Assembly: GCA_016649615.1 (NCBI GenBank)
Contig: JAENXK010000006.1
Location: 1-39,958, forward strand
DNA from: Thermoleophilia bacterium
GTDB lineage: Bacteria > Actinomycetota > Thermoleophilia > Solirubrobacterales > 70-9
DNA length: 39,958 nucleotides
Direction of reading: 5' to 3'
This document shows positions 1 to 8,266 of this stretch, piece by piece. Made by a program: the position numbers and the translations under genes. Positions within the stretch are counted from its first letter, which is position 1. Each line of letters begins with the position of its first letter. The notes under the pieces are model-generated. The model searched no databases, was not told where the DNA came from, and saw only the letters and a program-made list of their open reading frames with translations.

Positions 1-32
1 CCTCCCCCACCACCAGCCCGCTCATTCAGAGT

Positions 33-608
33 TCACCGGCGACCCTCCAGGGTCAGCAGCAGGCGCTTGGCCTCGCGACCGCCCCGGTAATTGCCGGTCG
101 TACCATCCGCCTTCAGGACGCGGTGGCAGGGCACGACCAGGGGTATCGGATTGATTGCGCAGGCTGTGCCGACCGCCCTGACCGCCTTGGGATTGCCAAC
201 CTCCCGGGCCACCTGTGAATAGCTCTCGGTCCGGCCCCAGGGGATCTTCTCGAGGCGTTCCAGCACCGACCTCTGAAACCCCTTCACCAACCGGAGATCG
301 GGCGCCAGCGAGAATTCCCGGCGGGACCCTTCGAAGTACTGGTCGAGCTCGACCGCGGCCTGGTCGAGCGATTCCGGGCTGCTGAGGATCCTGGGGCTGA
401 TCTGCTCCGCCAGTGAGTCGAGGACGAGGTCGTGATCTTCGGATTCGAAGGCGACCCGGACCAGCCCGGAATCGGACTTGACCAGGAGCAGTTCCCCGAC
501 CGGGCTGCTGACCGTGCGGTAGGCCAGATCGAGCAAACCGGCCTCGCTCGCCCGGTCGACCAGTCGGCGGTGGAGGCGCGTCTGTGTCGTGGTTCCTCGG
601 CTGATCAT
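33..608 (-). CDS. ogt: Methylated-DNA--protein-cysteine methyltransferase (O6-alkylguanine repair)
   Basis: A 191-residue suicide repair protein. It transfers the alkyl group from O6-alkylguanine (or O4-alkylthymine) in DNA to its own cysteine. The acceptor site is visible as VVPCHRVL with Cys161. The upstream helix-turn-helix region (WGRTESYSQVAREVG) and the downstream GNYRGG segment are as expected for the family. The N-terminal ribonuclease-like half is present, and the length fits Ogt rather than an Ada fusion. The ATG overlaps the stop of the upstream sigma-factor gene by 4 bp, so the two are probably translationally coupled. Function is confident from the active-site motif; Ogt-like substrate preference is inferred. 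Confidence 0.95.
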   Translation of the reverse strand: MISRGTTTQTRLHRRLVDRASEAGLLDLAYRTVSSPVGELLLVKSDSGLVRVAFESEDHDLVLDSLAEQISPRILSSPESLDQAAVELDQYFEGSRREFSLAPDLRLVKGFQRSVLERLEKIPWGRTESYSQVAREVGNPKAVRAVGTACAINPIPLVVPCHRVLKADGTTGNYRGGREAKRLLLTLEGRR

Positions 609-1102
609 TTCGCTCCTGTCTTGACTCTGTTTTCCTCATAGGCCCTGCGAAGGGCGGCAACGCCGTCGGCGGCAGCCCGTCGCGCGGAAGACTCGCTGCC
701 TCCGAGTGCCTCGGCCACCTCGGCATAGGGAAGCCCGCCGAGATAGTGATAGACCACGCAGCGGAGTTGCTTCGGCGGGAGGCTGGCGAGTTCGTCCCAG
801 AGTTCGTGGTCGCGCCCGTGCGGCGCCGGTCCCGGGTGTGGCAGCTCGGGCAGCTCGGCCAGGGGTACCGGACGGCGGCTGCGGGAACGGTGGGAATCAA
901 CCGACTTGTTTCTGGCAATGGTGACCAGCCAGGCTTCGACCGGAACCTCCGGACCAAGCTCCGGATAGGCCCTGAGCGCCGAGAGAAAAGTCTCCGACCA
1001 GGCATCTTCGGCATCCGACGGCCCGAGCAGCGAGCGGCAGACGCGCAATACAACCGGACCGTGATCCCGGACGATCTGTTCAAAAGGCCTCACACCCTGC
1101 AT
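605..1102 (-). CDS. ECF-type sigma-70 family RNA polymerase sigma factor
   Basis: A roughly 165-residue sigma factor with region 2 (FEQIVRDHGPVVLRV, then DAEDAWSETFLSALRAYP) and a region 4 helix-turn-helix near the C-terminus (LPPKQLRCVVYHYLGG, then YAEVAEALGGSESSARR). The frame is open to 1222, but the extra 40 residues look like low-complexity leader, so I place the start at the ATG at 1102, just before MQGVRPFEQ. No Shine-Dalgarno is obvious, and a GTG further up cannot be excluded. No anti-sigma gene lies beside it. Its stop overlaps the ogt start (ATGA), suggesting that it controls, or is expressed with, alkylation repair. That link is inferred from context. Confidence 0.85.
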   Translation of the reverse strand: MQGVRPFEQIVRDHGPVVLRVCRSLLGPSDAEDAWSETFLSALRAYPELGPEVPVEAWLVTIARNKSVDSHRSRSRRPVPLAELPELPHPGPAPHGRDHELWDELASLPPKQLRCVVYHYLGGLPYAEVAEALGGSESSARRAAADGVAALRRAYEENRVKTGAK

Positions 1103-1252
1103 ACGTCGCGGAGTGGCGTTTCGTGAGGTCGGCGACACCGACACAGTATGAGCCGCAGGGCCCGGGAGTGACGCGAAACGCTCCTGCGTCTGGCGAAGGC
1201 TTGACATGACCCGGTCGCACACCCCTCAGCGCGGCCCGAGCCGGTCAAATGA

Positions 1253-2266
1253 TCAGGCCGGGCTGGTGACTTTCCTGGCTGCGAGGGCCGCGAGCCGCCT
1301 CCGGTGGGGCTTGGTGCCGTCTAGGTAGGCCGCGTCGAGCTGAGCCCGCTTGAAAAACCAGTGGATGTCGGCCTCCCAGGTGAACCCGATCCCCCCGTGG
1401 GCCTGAATCGCCGACCCGGTCACCTCGACCCCGGCCTCTGACGCGGTCGCCTTGGCCAGCGAAGCGCCCTCGATCAGCCGGTCGCGGTCGGCATCGGCGG
1501 CCCAGGCAGCGAAGTAGGTGGCCGAGCGTGCGGCTTCGGTCTGAAACAGCATCCGGGCGCATTTGTGCTGGACCGCCTGGAACGAGCCGACGGGACGGCC
1601 GAACTGCTTGCGGTCCTTGACGTACTCGAGGGTCACATCGAGCGAGCGCTGGCAGATCCCGACCAACTCGGCCGAGGTGATCAGGGCCCCGATCGCAAGA
1701 GCGGCTTCCGGGTCACCCGGCATCTCTTCGCCCGCCGATTCTTCTGCAGTCACGATTCCGTAGCGCCGGGTCGGATCGATGGTCTCGACGGCGGACACCG
1801 AGGCCTGGTCCCCGGCCAGAAGGCGGGCCCCGCTGCGGTCGGACTCGATCAGCACGATTACGTCAGCCTCGGCGGCGTCCGGCGCGAGTTCGCCGGCGAT
1901 CGCCAGGGTCCCGGTCGCTTCGCCGGTGGCGAGCCGGGGCAGCCAGGTCTCCCGCTGCTGCTCGGAGCCCGCTTCCTGGATCGCGGCTCCGCAGGCAGTG
2001 GTGGCCAGAAGCGGCGAGCCGGCAAGGGCGTAGCCGCCCTCTTCCAGCAGTCCGGCCAGTTCAACCACGCCGAGTCCCCCACCGCCATACTCTTCGCTGA
2101 TCGCGACCCCCGGCCAGCCGAGGTCACAGAGTTCCTTCCAGAGATCGGGATCGTAGGCCTTTGATTCGGCCGCGGACCTGACCAACTCGAGCGTCGAGCG
2201 GCTGGCGAGCATCTCTTTCGCCGTCCGCTTGATCTCCTGCTGGTCGTCGGTGAAGTCAAATCTCAT
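1253..2266 (-). CDS. Acyl-CoA dehydrogenase family protein, short subunit
   Basis: A 337-residue FAD-dependent acyl-CoA dehydrogenase-type protein. The N-terminal helical domain (MRFDFTDDQQEIKRTAKEML), the central beta domain and the C-terminal helical domain (YVKDRKQFGRPVGSFQAVQH, then GGIGFTWEADIHWFFKRA) are all recognisable. It is shorter than usual and ends soon after the last helix. The usual catalytic glutamate in an EGT context is not apparent, although a Glu occurs in FTWE. It starts 7 bp after the stop of a longer acyl-CoA dehydrogenase. Such adjacent unequal pairs are known in actinobacterial steroid and fatty-acid catabolism (FadE26/27-like), where they form heterotetramers. The substrate is unknown. 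Confidence 0.88.
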   Translation of the reverse strand: MRFDFTDDQQEIKRTAKEMLASRSTLELVRSAAESKAYDPDLWKELCDLGWPGVAISEEYGGGGLGVVELAGLLEEGGYALAGSPLLATTACGAAIQEAGSEQQRETWLPRLATGEATGTLAIAGELAPDAAEADVIVLIESDRSGARLLAGDQASVSAVETIDPTRRYGIVTAEESAGEEMPGDPEAALAIGALITSAELVGICQRSLDVTLEYVKDRKQFGRPVGSFQAVQHKCARMLFQTEAARSATYFAAWAADADRDRLIEGASLAKATASEAGVEVTGSAIQAHGGIGFTWEADIHWFFKRAQLDAAYLDGTKPHRRRLAALAARKVTSPA

Positions 2267-2273
2267 GACAGGC

Positions 2274-3410
2274 CTACTTTCGAGGGAGCCCCAGCACCCG
2301 TTCAGCGATGATGTTTTTCAGGATTTCGGTGGTGCCGCCCTCCAGCGTGTTGCCGCGGGCCCGAAGCAGTTCGTAGGCCCATTTTGAGTCGGCCGAAAGG
2401 GCTTCCGGCCCGACCACGTCAGCGGCCAGCTGAACCAGCATCTGATTGGTCTCCGACCAGAGCCATTTGGTCAGCGAACCTTCGGGGCCGGGCTGACCGT
2501 ACTTTTCGATCGTGCTCAGTCCGCGATAGGCGGTCAGGCGGGTAACCTCGGTCCTCGCCTCAATCTCGCCGATCGCTTCGGCGATTACCGGGTCTTTGAT
2601 CTTTCCGTTTCTGACCGCCTCCTCGACCAACTGGTCGAGCAGTTGGCGCAGGCGGATCTGGAGGAAGAAGCCGAGGCCCGAGCGTTCGTTCATCAGGGTG
2701 GTCAGGGCGACATTCCAGCCGTCTCCTTCGCCACCGAGCATGTTCTCGTGCGGGATCCGCGCTTCTTCGATGAACAGCTCGTTGAACTCCGCCTCTCCGG
2801 TGATCTGGACCAGCGGTCGTACCTGTACCCCGGGCTGATCCATATCCAACAGAAAATAGGAAAGGCCCTTGTGCTTGGGGGCTTCGGGGTCGGTCCGGGC
2901 TACCAGCAGGCACCATTTCGCGTACTGGGCACCGCTGGTCCAGACCTTCTGACCGGTCACGACCCAATCGTCGCCGTCGCGTTTCGCCATGGTCTTGACT
3001 GAAGCAAGGTCGGACCCGGCCTCCGGCTCACTGAATCCCTGGCACCAGATCTCGTCTGCCGAGAGGATCGGGGTCAGGTAGCGCTCCTTCTGTTCATCGG
3101 TGCCCCACGCCATGATCGTCGGCCCGGCCAGCAGCAGCCCGAGGACATTCGCCGGGAGCGGTGCGCGGGTCCGACCGACCTCCTCGAAGAAGATCGCCGA
3201 CTGCATCAGGGTCGCGTCCCGGCCCCCGTACTCCTGGGGCCACTGAACGGCCGCCCATCCGCCGTCATAGAGGCTTCGCTGCCAGTCCTTGCGGAACTCG
3301 AAGGTGGTGTCATCGTCGCCGCGGGGTTCATCGCCGGGATGGTTTTCGGCCAGCCACTGCCTGAGTTCGTCCCGGAACTCGTTTTCTTCTGCGGAAAAGG
3401 TCAGGTCCAA
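2274..3410 (-). CDS. Acyl-CoA dehydrogenase family protein, long subunit
   Basis: A 378-residue acyl-CoA dehydrogenase that introduces a double bond into an acyl-CoA and passes electrons through FAD to ETF. Family features include WCQGFSEPEAGSDLAS in the FAD/substrate domain, DDWVVTGQKVWTSGA, and the C-terminal GNTLEGGTTEILKNIIAERV. The Glu in EGGT matches the catalytic base position. The start is TTG at 3410, preceded by a GAGAGG ribosome-binding site at about 7 bp, and gives the common N-terminus MDLTFSAEE. It is the first gene of a two-gene unit with the shorter subunit downstream. The substrate (fatty acid or side-chain CoA ester) cannot be read from sequence. Confidence 0.92.
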   Translation of the reverse strand: MDLTFSAEENEFRDELRQWLAENHPGDEPRGDDDTTFEFRKDWQRSLYDGGWAAVQWPQEYGGRDATLMQSAIFFEEVGRTRAPLPANVLGLLLAGPTIMAWGTDEQKERYLTPILSADEIWCQGFSEPEAGSDLASVKTMAKRDGDDWVVTGQKVWTSGAQYAKWCLLVARTDPEAPKHKGLSYFLLDMDQPGVQVRPLVQITGEAEFNELFIEEARIPHENMLGGEGDGWNVALTTLMNERSGLGFFLQIRLRQLLDQLVEEAVRNGKIKDPVIAEAIGEIEARTEVTRLTAYRGLSTIEKYGQPGPEGSLTKWLWSETNQMLVQLAADVVGPEALSADSKWAYELLRARGNTLEGGTTEILKNIIAERVLGLPRK

Positions 3411-3432
3411 GGAAATGCCTCTCTGGTCACGG

Positions 3433-3449
3433 TCCCTCGTGAAGAGGGA
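3433..3449. other. Short hairpin between SNF2 helicase and acyl-CoA dehydrogenase genes
   Basis: A six-bp inverted repeat (TCCCTC / GAGGGA) with a 5-nt loop lies in the 101-bp gap between the helicase stop and the acyl-CoA dehydrogenase start. There is no T-tract on either side, so intrinsic termination is only a possibility. Confidence 0.25.
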
Positions 3450-3511
3450 GTCAGGGTCTGCAACCGGCGGGGTGCAACCCTACTCAAGAGAGCCGGGGCC
3501 CGCCTTGTGGT

Positions 3512-5758
3512 TCAGCCCCTGTTTCTGAGGCTGACCAGCTCGGCCAGGTCCTCGTTGGAGAGCTCGGTCAGGGCCGATTCGCCGGCACTCACGATTGCGT
3601 CGGCCAGCTCACGCTTGGTTTCATGGATCGAAGCGATCCGGTCCTCGATCGTGCCTTCGGCGAGCAGCCGGTGAACCTGAACGGCGCTGGTCTGACCGAT
3701 TCTGTGTGCCCGGTCGGTGGCCTGCTCCTCGACCGCCGGGTTCCACCAGCGGTCGTAGTGAATCACGTGATCGGCGCGGGTCAGGTTGAGCCCCGTGCCG
3801 GCCGCCTTCAGCGACAGCAGGAATACGGAGGATTCCCCCGCCTGGAAACGATCGACCATCCGTTCGCGCTGGTTGACCGGGGTGCCACCGTGAAGCAGCT
3901 GGTTTGCGATCTCCCGGGCGTCGAGGTGAGCCTTCAGTAGCTTGGCCATGGTTACGTACTGGGTGAAGATCAGTACCGCGCCATCCTCGGCCAGGATCGT
4001 GTCGAGCAGTTCGTCGAGCAGCTCCAACTTTCCCGAGCGCTCAGTGAGGACCGGTTCGTCCTCCTTCAGATACTGGGCCGGGTGGTTGCAGATCTGCTTC
4101 AGCGAGGTGAGCAGCTTCAGGACCAGGCCGCGGCGGTTTATCCCGTCGCTGGTGCGGATCTCGAACATGTTCTCCTTGACCGCACGCTCGTAGAGCCTGA
4201 CCTGCTCAGGCGTCAGATCGACCGGCTGATCGGTAATCGTCTTCGGAGGCAGTTCCGGGGCGATCCCGGGGTCTGACTTTCGCCGCCGGAGCAGGAAGGG
4301 CCGGACCAGCTTCGAGAGCATCCCCGTCGTTTCCGGCTTCATCTCGACCTCGATCGGGTCACCCCACCTGCGGCGGAAGGAGGCGTGGCTGCCGAGCAGT
4401 CCGGGAGTGGTCCAGTCGAGGATCGCCCACAGTTCGGAGAGGTTGTTTTCAACCGGGGTCCCGGTGAGGGCCACGCGGGATCGGGCCGGGATCGTCCTGA
4501 GCGCTTTGGCTCCGGCCGAGCGCGGATTCTTGACGTGCTGGGCTTCGTCGGCGACCAGCAGGCCCCAGCGGACCGACCCGAACTTTTCCGCATCCAGTCG
4601 CATCGTGCCGTAGGTGGTGAGGACGAAGCCGTCGGTGACCCCGGCCAGGGTGCGCCTGGCGCCGTGGTAGCGCCGGACTGTCTCTCCCGGGGCGAAGCGG
4701 TTGATTTCACGCTCCCAGTTGCCGAGCAGGGAGGCCGGACAGACGACCAGGGTGGGTCCGTGGGTCCGGGGGTTGAGCTGGCGGTGCAGGTGAAGGGCGA
4801 TCAGCATCACCGTCTTGCCGAGGCCCATGTCGTCGGCCAGGCATCCACCGAGACCGAGGGAGGTCATGCGGTGGAGCCATCGAAAGCCTTCCACCTGATA
4901 TTCGCGCAGGGTCGCGGTCAGCGCCTCGGGCGGCCGGATCGGCTGCTCATCGACCCCGGCCCCCGTGATCTGCTCCCGCAGCGCGGCCACCCAGCCCGTG
5001 GCCTCGACCTCGACCGTGCGCCCTTCGACCACCGTGCTGCCGGTCAGAGCAACGCTGAGGGCATCGATCGCAGTCAGCGGCTTGAGGTCGGGGTTGCGGG
5101 CCCTCGCAGCCTGAATCGGCGGTACGAGCACCCAGTTGCCTCTCATCCAGACGAGTGGCCGGGGTGAGTCGGCGATTTGGTCCCGCTCGGCGCCGGTGAG
5201 AGGACTGCCTTCGAGGGAGATCTGCCAGGAAAACCCCTGGAGTGCGTTCTGGTCGAATACGTCCGGCACACTCTGGCTGAGGCCTCCCGTGCTCCCGACC
5301 ACGACTTTGGCGTCGAGGCTGCGGTTGAACAGCGGTGACCAGCGCACTGGAACTCCGGATCGCTCGAGCCTTTCAGCTGCGCCGTCCAGCAGCTCCCCGA
5401 CTTCGGCGTCGTCGAGCTCGAGCTGCTCCGGCACGTCCGCTTCGAGCAGTCGCCGTAGCGGAGTCCAGGCGGCCGCGGCCATCCCGACACCGAGGGTCGT
5501 GTCGATCCGGCCCCGCGCTCCGAAGCGCTCGCTGCCCTGGCCCCAAATGGATGCCACGTCTTCGAACTGGTCCGGTTTGCCGGGCGGATGGGCCTCTACG
5601 ACGACGATGAACGTCCCGGCTCCGGTCTCTTCGCCGGGAACTTCGACCCGGAGACGAACTGAAGCTGTGGACCTCCCTTTTCTGGGGCCCCAATTGGGGT
5701 TGGTTCGCCGGGGGTCGTTGACGGGAGTGGCTGAAGATGGGGTTGGGAGGTGAGTCAA
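3512..5758 (-). CDS. SNF2-family DEAD-like helicase
   Basis: A 748-residue ATP-dependent DNA translocase. The first RecA-like lobe has Walker A DMGLGKT (about 310-316) and a DEAQ box (404-407). The second lobe has GTGLNLTRADHVIHYD and the motif VI segment DRAHRIGQ. Upstream of the motor, roughly residues 165-260, is the bacterial SNF2-associated region (GFSWQISLEG, then LVWMRGNWVLV). The start is a TTG at 5758 with no good ribosome-binding site. The protein looks shorter at its N-terminus than the roughly 1000-residue actinobacterial relatives I know of, so it is either a short natural form or 5'-truncated. Its role is probably DNA remodelling or repair; no partner gene identifies the substrate. 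Confidence 0.9.
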   Translation of the reverse strand: MTHLPTPSSATPVNDPRRTNPNWGPRKGRSTASVRLRVEVPGEETGAGTFIVVVEAHPPGKPDQFEDVASIWGQGSERFGARGRIDTTLGVGMAAAAWTPLRRLLEADVPEQLELDDAEVGELLDGAAERLERSGVPVRWSPLFNRSLDAKVVVGSTGGLSQSVPDVFDQNALQGFSWQISLEGSPLTGAERDQIADSPRPLVWMRGNWVLVPPIQAARARNPDLKPLTAIDALSVALTGSTVVEGRTVEVEATGWVAALREQITGAGVDEQPIRPPEALTATLREYQVEGFRWLHRMTSLGLGGCLADDMGLGKTVMLIALHLHRQLNPRTHGPTLVVCPASLLGNWEREINRFAPGETVRRYHGARRTLAGVTDGFVLTTYGTMRLDAEKFGSVRWGLLVADEAQHVKNPRSAGAKALRTIPARSRVALTGTPVENNLSELWAILDWTTPGLLGSHASFRRRWGDPIEVEMKPETTGMLSKLVRPFLLRRRKSDPGIAPELPPKTITDQPVDLTPEQVRLYERAVKENMFEIRTSDGINRRGLVLKLLTSLKQICNHPAQYLKEDEPVLTERSGKLELLDELLDTILAEDGAVLIFTQYVTMAKLLKAHLDAREIANQLLHGGTPVNQRERMVDRFQAGESSVFLLSLKAAGTGLNLTRADHVIHYDRWWNPAVEEQATDRAHRIGQTSAVQVHRLLAEGTIEDRIASIHETKRELADAIVSAGESALTELSNEDLAELVSLRNRG

Positions 5759-5799
5759 AGGCGGCCGGACATCATATAGCTTTCCTGCCCCGACGCCCT

Positions 5800-6405
5800 T
5801 CAGGCCCTGCTGCCGGCTCCCTTTCCGGTTGCCTGCTTCAGGTCAATACCGCCTGATCTGAGGATCAGGTAGGTGAGCCAGGCACAGAGGGCGAATATCG
5901 GCAGGCCCATAGCCGTCTTGGCGATCCCGAGCGCGACCACCGATCCGGCCAGATAAAGCGGCAACTGGACCGCGAGCCGGACGATGAACATCGCAAACCA
6001 GACCCAGCTGGCCCGGCTGTAGAGCCGCATTTTGGCCGGATCCTTGCGCCAGGCCATGCCCTCTCCCAGCAGCGGGCCGACCAGCACTCCGATGAGCGGC
6101 CAGCGAATCAGGATCGACACCAGGTAGACCAGCGCGTATCCGGCGTTCAGCAGAAGGCCGGGCAGGAAAAAGTCCTCGGCCCGTCCCGATCTGCTGGCGA
6201 TGAAGGCGGCGAGTGCGACTCCGAGAAATCCGGTCAGAGCGAATCTGGCGGACTCACCCCGGACCAGGCGGACTACTGCGATCACGCCACCGAGGGCGAC
6301 TGCCGCGATTCCCGCCGTCTGGATGTCGTTGCCGAAGAGGGTGTAGACGATTACGAAGACGAGCGCCGGCAGGCTCGAGTCAGCGATCCCCTGGGGGCCG
6401 CCCAT
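5800..6405 (-). CDS. DUF3159 family membrane protein
   Basis: A roughly 200-residue integral membrane protein with several hydrophobic helices (ALVFVIVYTLFG, AALGGVIAVVRLV, VWFAMFIVRLAVQLPLYLA). It matches the actinobacterial DUF3159 pattern: MGGPQGIADSSLPALVF at the start, a central GPLLGEGMAWR and RASWVWFAMF near the third quarter. Function is unknown. The ATG at 6405 may not be the true start: the frame stays open back to the preceding stop at 6456, and a purine-rich AAGGAGGAG sits 18-25 bp upstream of the ATG, which would suit a start nearer 6414-6420 if a non-canonical codon were used. It follows the exonuclease gene in the same frame and is probably co-transcribed. Confidence 0.8.
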   Translation of the reverse strand: MGGPQGIADSSLPALVFVIVYTLFGNDIQTAGIAAVALGGVIAVVRLVRGESARFALTGFLGVALAAFIASRSGRAEDFFLPGLLLNAGYALVYLVSILIRWPLIGVLVGPLLGEGMAWRKDPAKMRLYSRASWVWFAMFIVRLAVQLPLYLAGSVVALGIAKTAMGLPIFALCAWLTYLILRSGGIDLKQATGKGAGSRA

Positions 6406-6453
6406 CTCATTGAGGAGGTTGCGCTCCTCCTTCTCTTCGATCTCGGGAATGGC

Positions 6454-7164
6454 TCAGGCAGCGTAGGGCACGACCGGCCAGACACGCTGCACAGTCTCGG
6501 ATCGGCCCTTGCTGTCGAAGTACTGCTGCAGGTCCCGCCCCTGCTCGTCGGCCCAGGCGATCTGATCCTCATGGAGCATCGGCAGGTCGTAGGCGCCCAG
6601 GTCGGCGTCTATTTTGCCCAGTTTCCAGGCCAGCCGGGCGGCGGCGAGGGCGTCGGCGCCGGCGGCGTGGGCATCGGTCAGGGGGATCCCGTAGTCCTCG
6701 CAGAGGATGCTCAGGGTGCGTCCGCCTTTGCGGAACTTGTTGATCTTCTTCTCGAGCACGTAGGGGTCGATCACCAGCAGGCCGTCGCTGCCTCCGACCA
6801 GTTCGAGCAGCGGTTCCATCCCGTGGCGGCGTGCTTCGCGGTCGAGAATGGTCAGATCGAAGCGGGCGTTGAAGGCGACGATCGGGATGTCCTCGGCGAC
6901 CTTGCTTGCGAGAAACCGGGTGATCTCGGCCACGGCGACAGCCGCATCCTGGCCTTCACTCCGGGCCTTTTCGGTGGTGATGCCGTGGACCGAGGTCGCC
7001 TCCTGGGGTATCTCGACCCCGGGATCGACCAGCCAGGTGCGGCTTTCGGTCGGCTCGCCACCGCCGACCACGCACACGGCAGCCGTGACTATCCGGTCGT
7101 TTTCAGTATCGGTCCCGGTGGTCTCAATGTCGTAGGCGGCCAGTCGGCCCTCGTACCAGTTCAC
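6454..7164 (-). CDS. DEDDh 3'-5' exonuclease (DNA polymerase III epsilon-like)
   Basis: A 236-residue exonuclease of the DnaQ/RNase T fold. The metal-binding residues are visible: D12 and E14 in AYDIETTG, the N/D pair in VAFNARFDLTIL, and the H...D pair in DAHAAGADALA, which makes it DEDDh. The C-terminal third (DLPMLHEDQIAWADEQ, then LQQYFDSKG) follows the pattern of a stand-alone actinobacterial exonuclease. The frame is open to 7509, but similarity begins only at VNWYEGRLAAYD, so the GTG at 7164 is chosen. A proofreading, repair or nucleic-acid turnover role is plausible; the substrate is not determined. Confidence 0.9.
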   Translation of the reverse strand: MNWYEGRLAAYDIETTGTDTENDRIVTAAVCVVGGGEPTESRTWLVDPGVEIPQEATSVHGITTEKARSEGQDAAVAVAEITRFLASKVAEDIPIVAFNARFDLTILDREARRHGMEPLLELVGGSDGLLVIDPYVLEKKINKFRKGGRTLSILCEDYGIPLTDAHAAGADALAAARLAWKLGKIDADLGAYDLPMLHEDQIAWADEQGRDLQQYFDSKGRSETVQRVWPVVPYAA

Positions 7165-7219
7165 GAGAGAAAAGGTAGCGCCGGCCCCGGACGAGAAAAG
7201 TCCGGCCTGAACCTGCCGG

Positions 7220-8173
7220 TCAGGTTCCCGGTGCTTCCAGGGGGACCGGCTGCTGGACCGCGGTGTGCTCCACCTGGAGCGTCGTGTGCTCAATCGAGAA
7301 GCGTTCTGCCAGCATCGTCTCGAGATCCCTCCGGATGCCATGGCAGTCGGCTCCGGGGCCGACCAGGACGTGTGCCGAAAGTGTCGGGAACCCCGACGTG
7401 ATCTGCCAGATGTGGAGGTCGTGTACCTGATCGACTCCCGTCTCCGCGGCCATCGCCAGTCCGATCTCCTCGGGGTCGGTTCCCCTGGGCGCCGATTCCA
7501 GCAGAACATCGACCGATTCGCTGAGGATCGACCAGGCGCTGGCAGCGATCAGAACAGAAATCAGAATCGAGACGATTGCGTCGGCCTGCTGCCACCCGGT
7601 GGTCAGAATGATCGCTGCAGCGAGAATCACCCCGACCGATCCGGCGATGTCGGCCAGGACGTGGCGGAGGGCTGCCTTGACGTTCAGGCTTTCGCCGGAC
7701 GCCCTGTAGAGCACCCGGGCGGCGACCAGATTCGCGGCCAGACCGATCACCGCCACTACAAGCATTTCGCCACCGAGGATCTCGACCGGGTCACCCAGTC
7801 GGTTAATCGCCTCGACGACCACCCAGACGGATACGACCACCAGGAGGACGCCGTTCACCAGGGCGGCCAGTATCTCGGCCCGCTTGTAGCCGAAGCTCCG
7901 CCTGGCGGTCGCCGGTCGCGCGGCCAGCGAGACGGCGAACAGTGCCAGAATCAGCGAAAAGCTGTCGGAAAGCATGTGGCCCGCATCGGCCAGCAGGGCG
8001 AGGCTTCCGGTGACCACTCCACCGACGGCTTCGACCAGCATGAAACCGACCGTCAGGCCGGCCGCGATCAGCAGTGCCCGGCGGTCGGCGGCCCGGTAGG
8101 CCCCGGCGCCATGGCTGTGACCCTCTCCTCCCCCGTGGTCCTGTGCCGCTTCCGGTTCAGGTTCGACTGACAT
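7220..8173 (-). CDS. Cation diffusion facilitator metal exporter (CzcD/ZitB-like)
   Basis: A 317-residue inner-membrane Zn2+/divalent-cation:proton antiporter. It has the six-helix CDF layout and the transport-site motifs DAGHMLSDS (HxxxD in TM2) and HVLADIAGS (TM5). A His/Gly-rich N-terminus (DHGGGEGHSHG) could bind metal. The C-terminal cytoplasmic metallochaperone-like domain is present (VDQVHDLHIWQITSGFPTLSAHV). The ATG at 8173 is preferred over the TTG just before it. A TAGACT box ends 7 bp before this ATG, so a leaderless transcript is possible but unproven. It is divergent from nhaA. Confidence 0.92.
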   Translation of the reverse strand: MSVEPEPEAAQDHGGGEGHSHGAGAYRAADRRALLIAAGLTVGFMLVEAVGGVVTGSLALLADAGHMLSDSFSLILALFAVSLAARPATARRSFGYKRAEILAALVNGVLLVVVSVWVVVEAINRLGDPVEILGGEMLVVAVIGLAANLVAARVLYRASGESLNVKAALRHVLADIAGSVGVILAAAIILTTGWQQADAIVSILISVLIAASAWSILSESVDVLLESAPRGTDPEEIGLAMAAETGVDQVHDLHIWQITSGFPTLSAHVLVGPGADCHGIRRDLETMLAERFSIEHTTLQVEHTAVQQPVPLEAPGT

Positions 8174-8266
8174 CAATTCCAGTCTACGAGTGCCGCCATC
8201 CCGCTGGTAAGTTGACCGGGTGCCGGCAGCGAACGAACCGACCGCGTTTCCCCTTCGTCAGGCCCC

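Noticed and set aside
22-1083. Long minus-strand open frame (353 codons) across ogt and the sigma gene
   Set aside because: Arg/Gly/Pro-rich with no domain; it lies across two genes with clear motifs in another frame. Typical GC-rich shadow.
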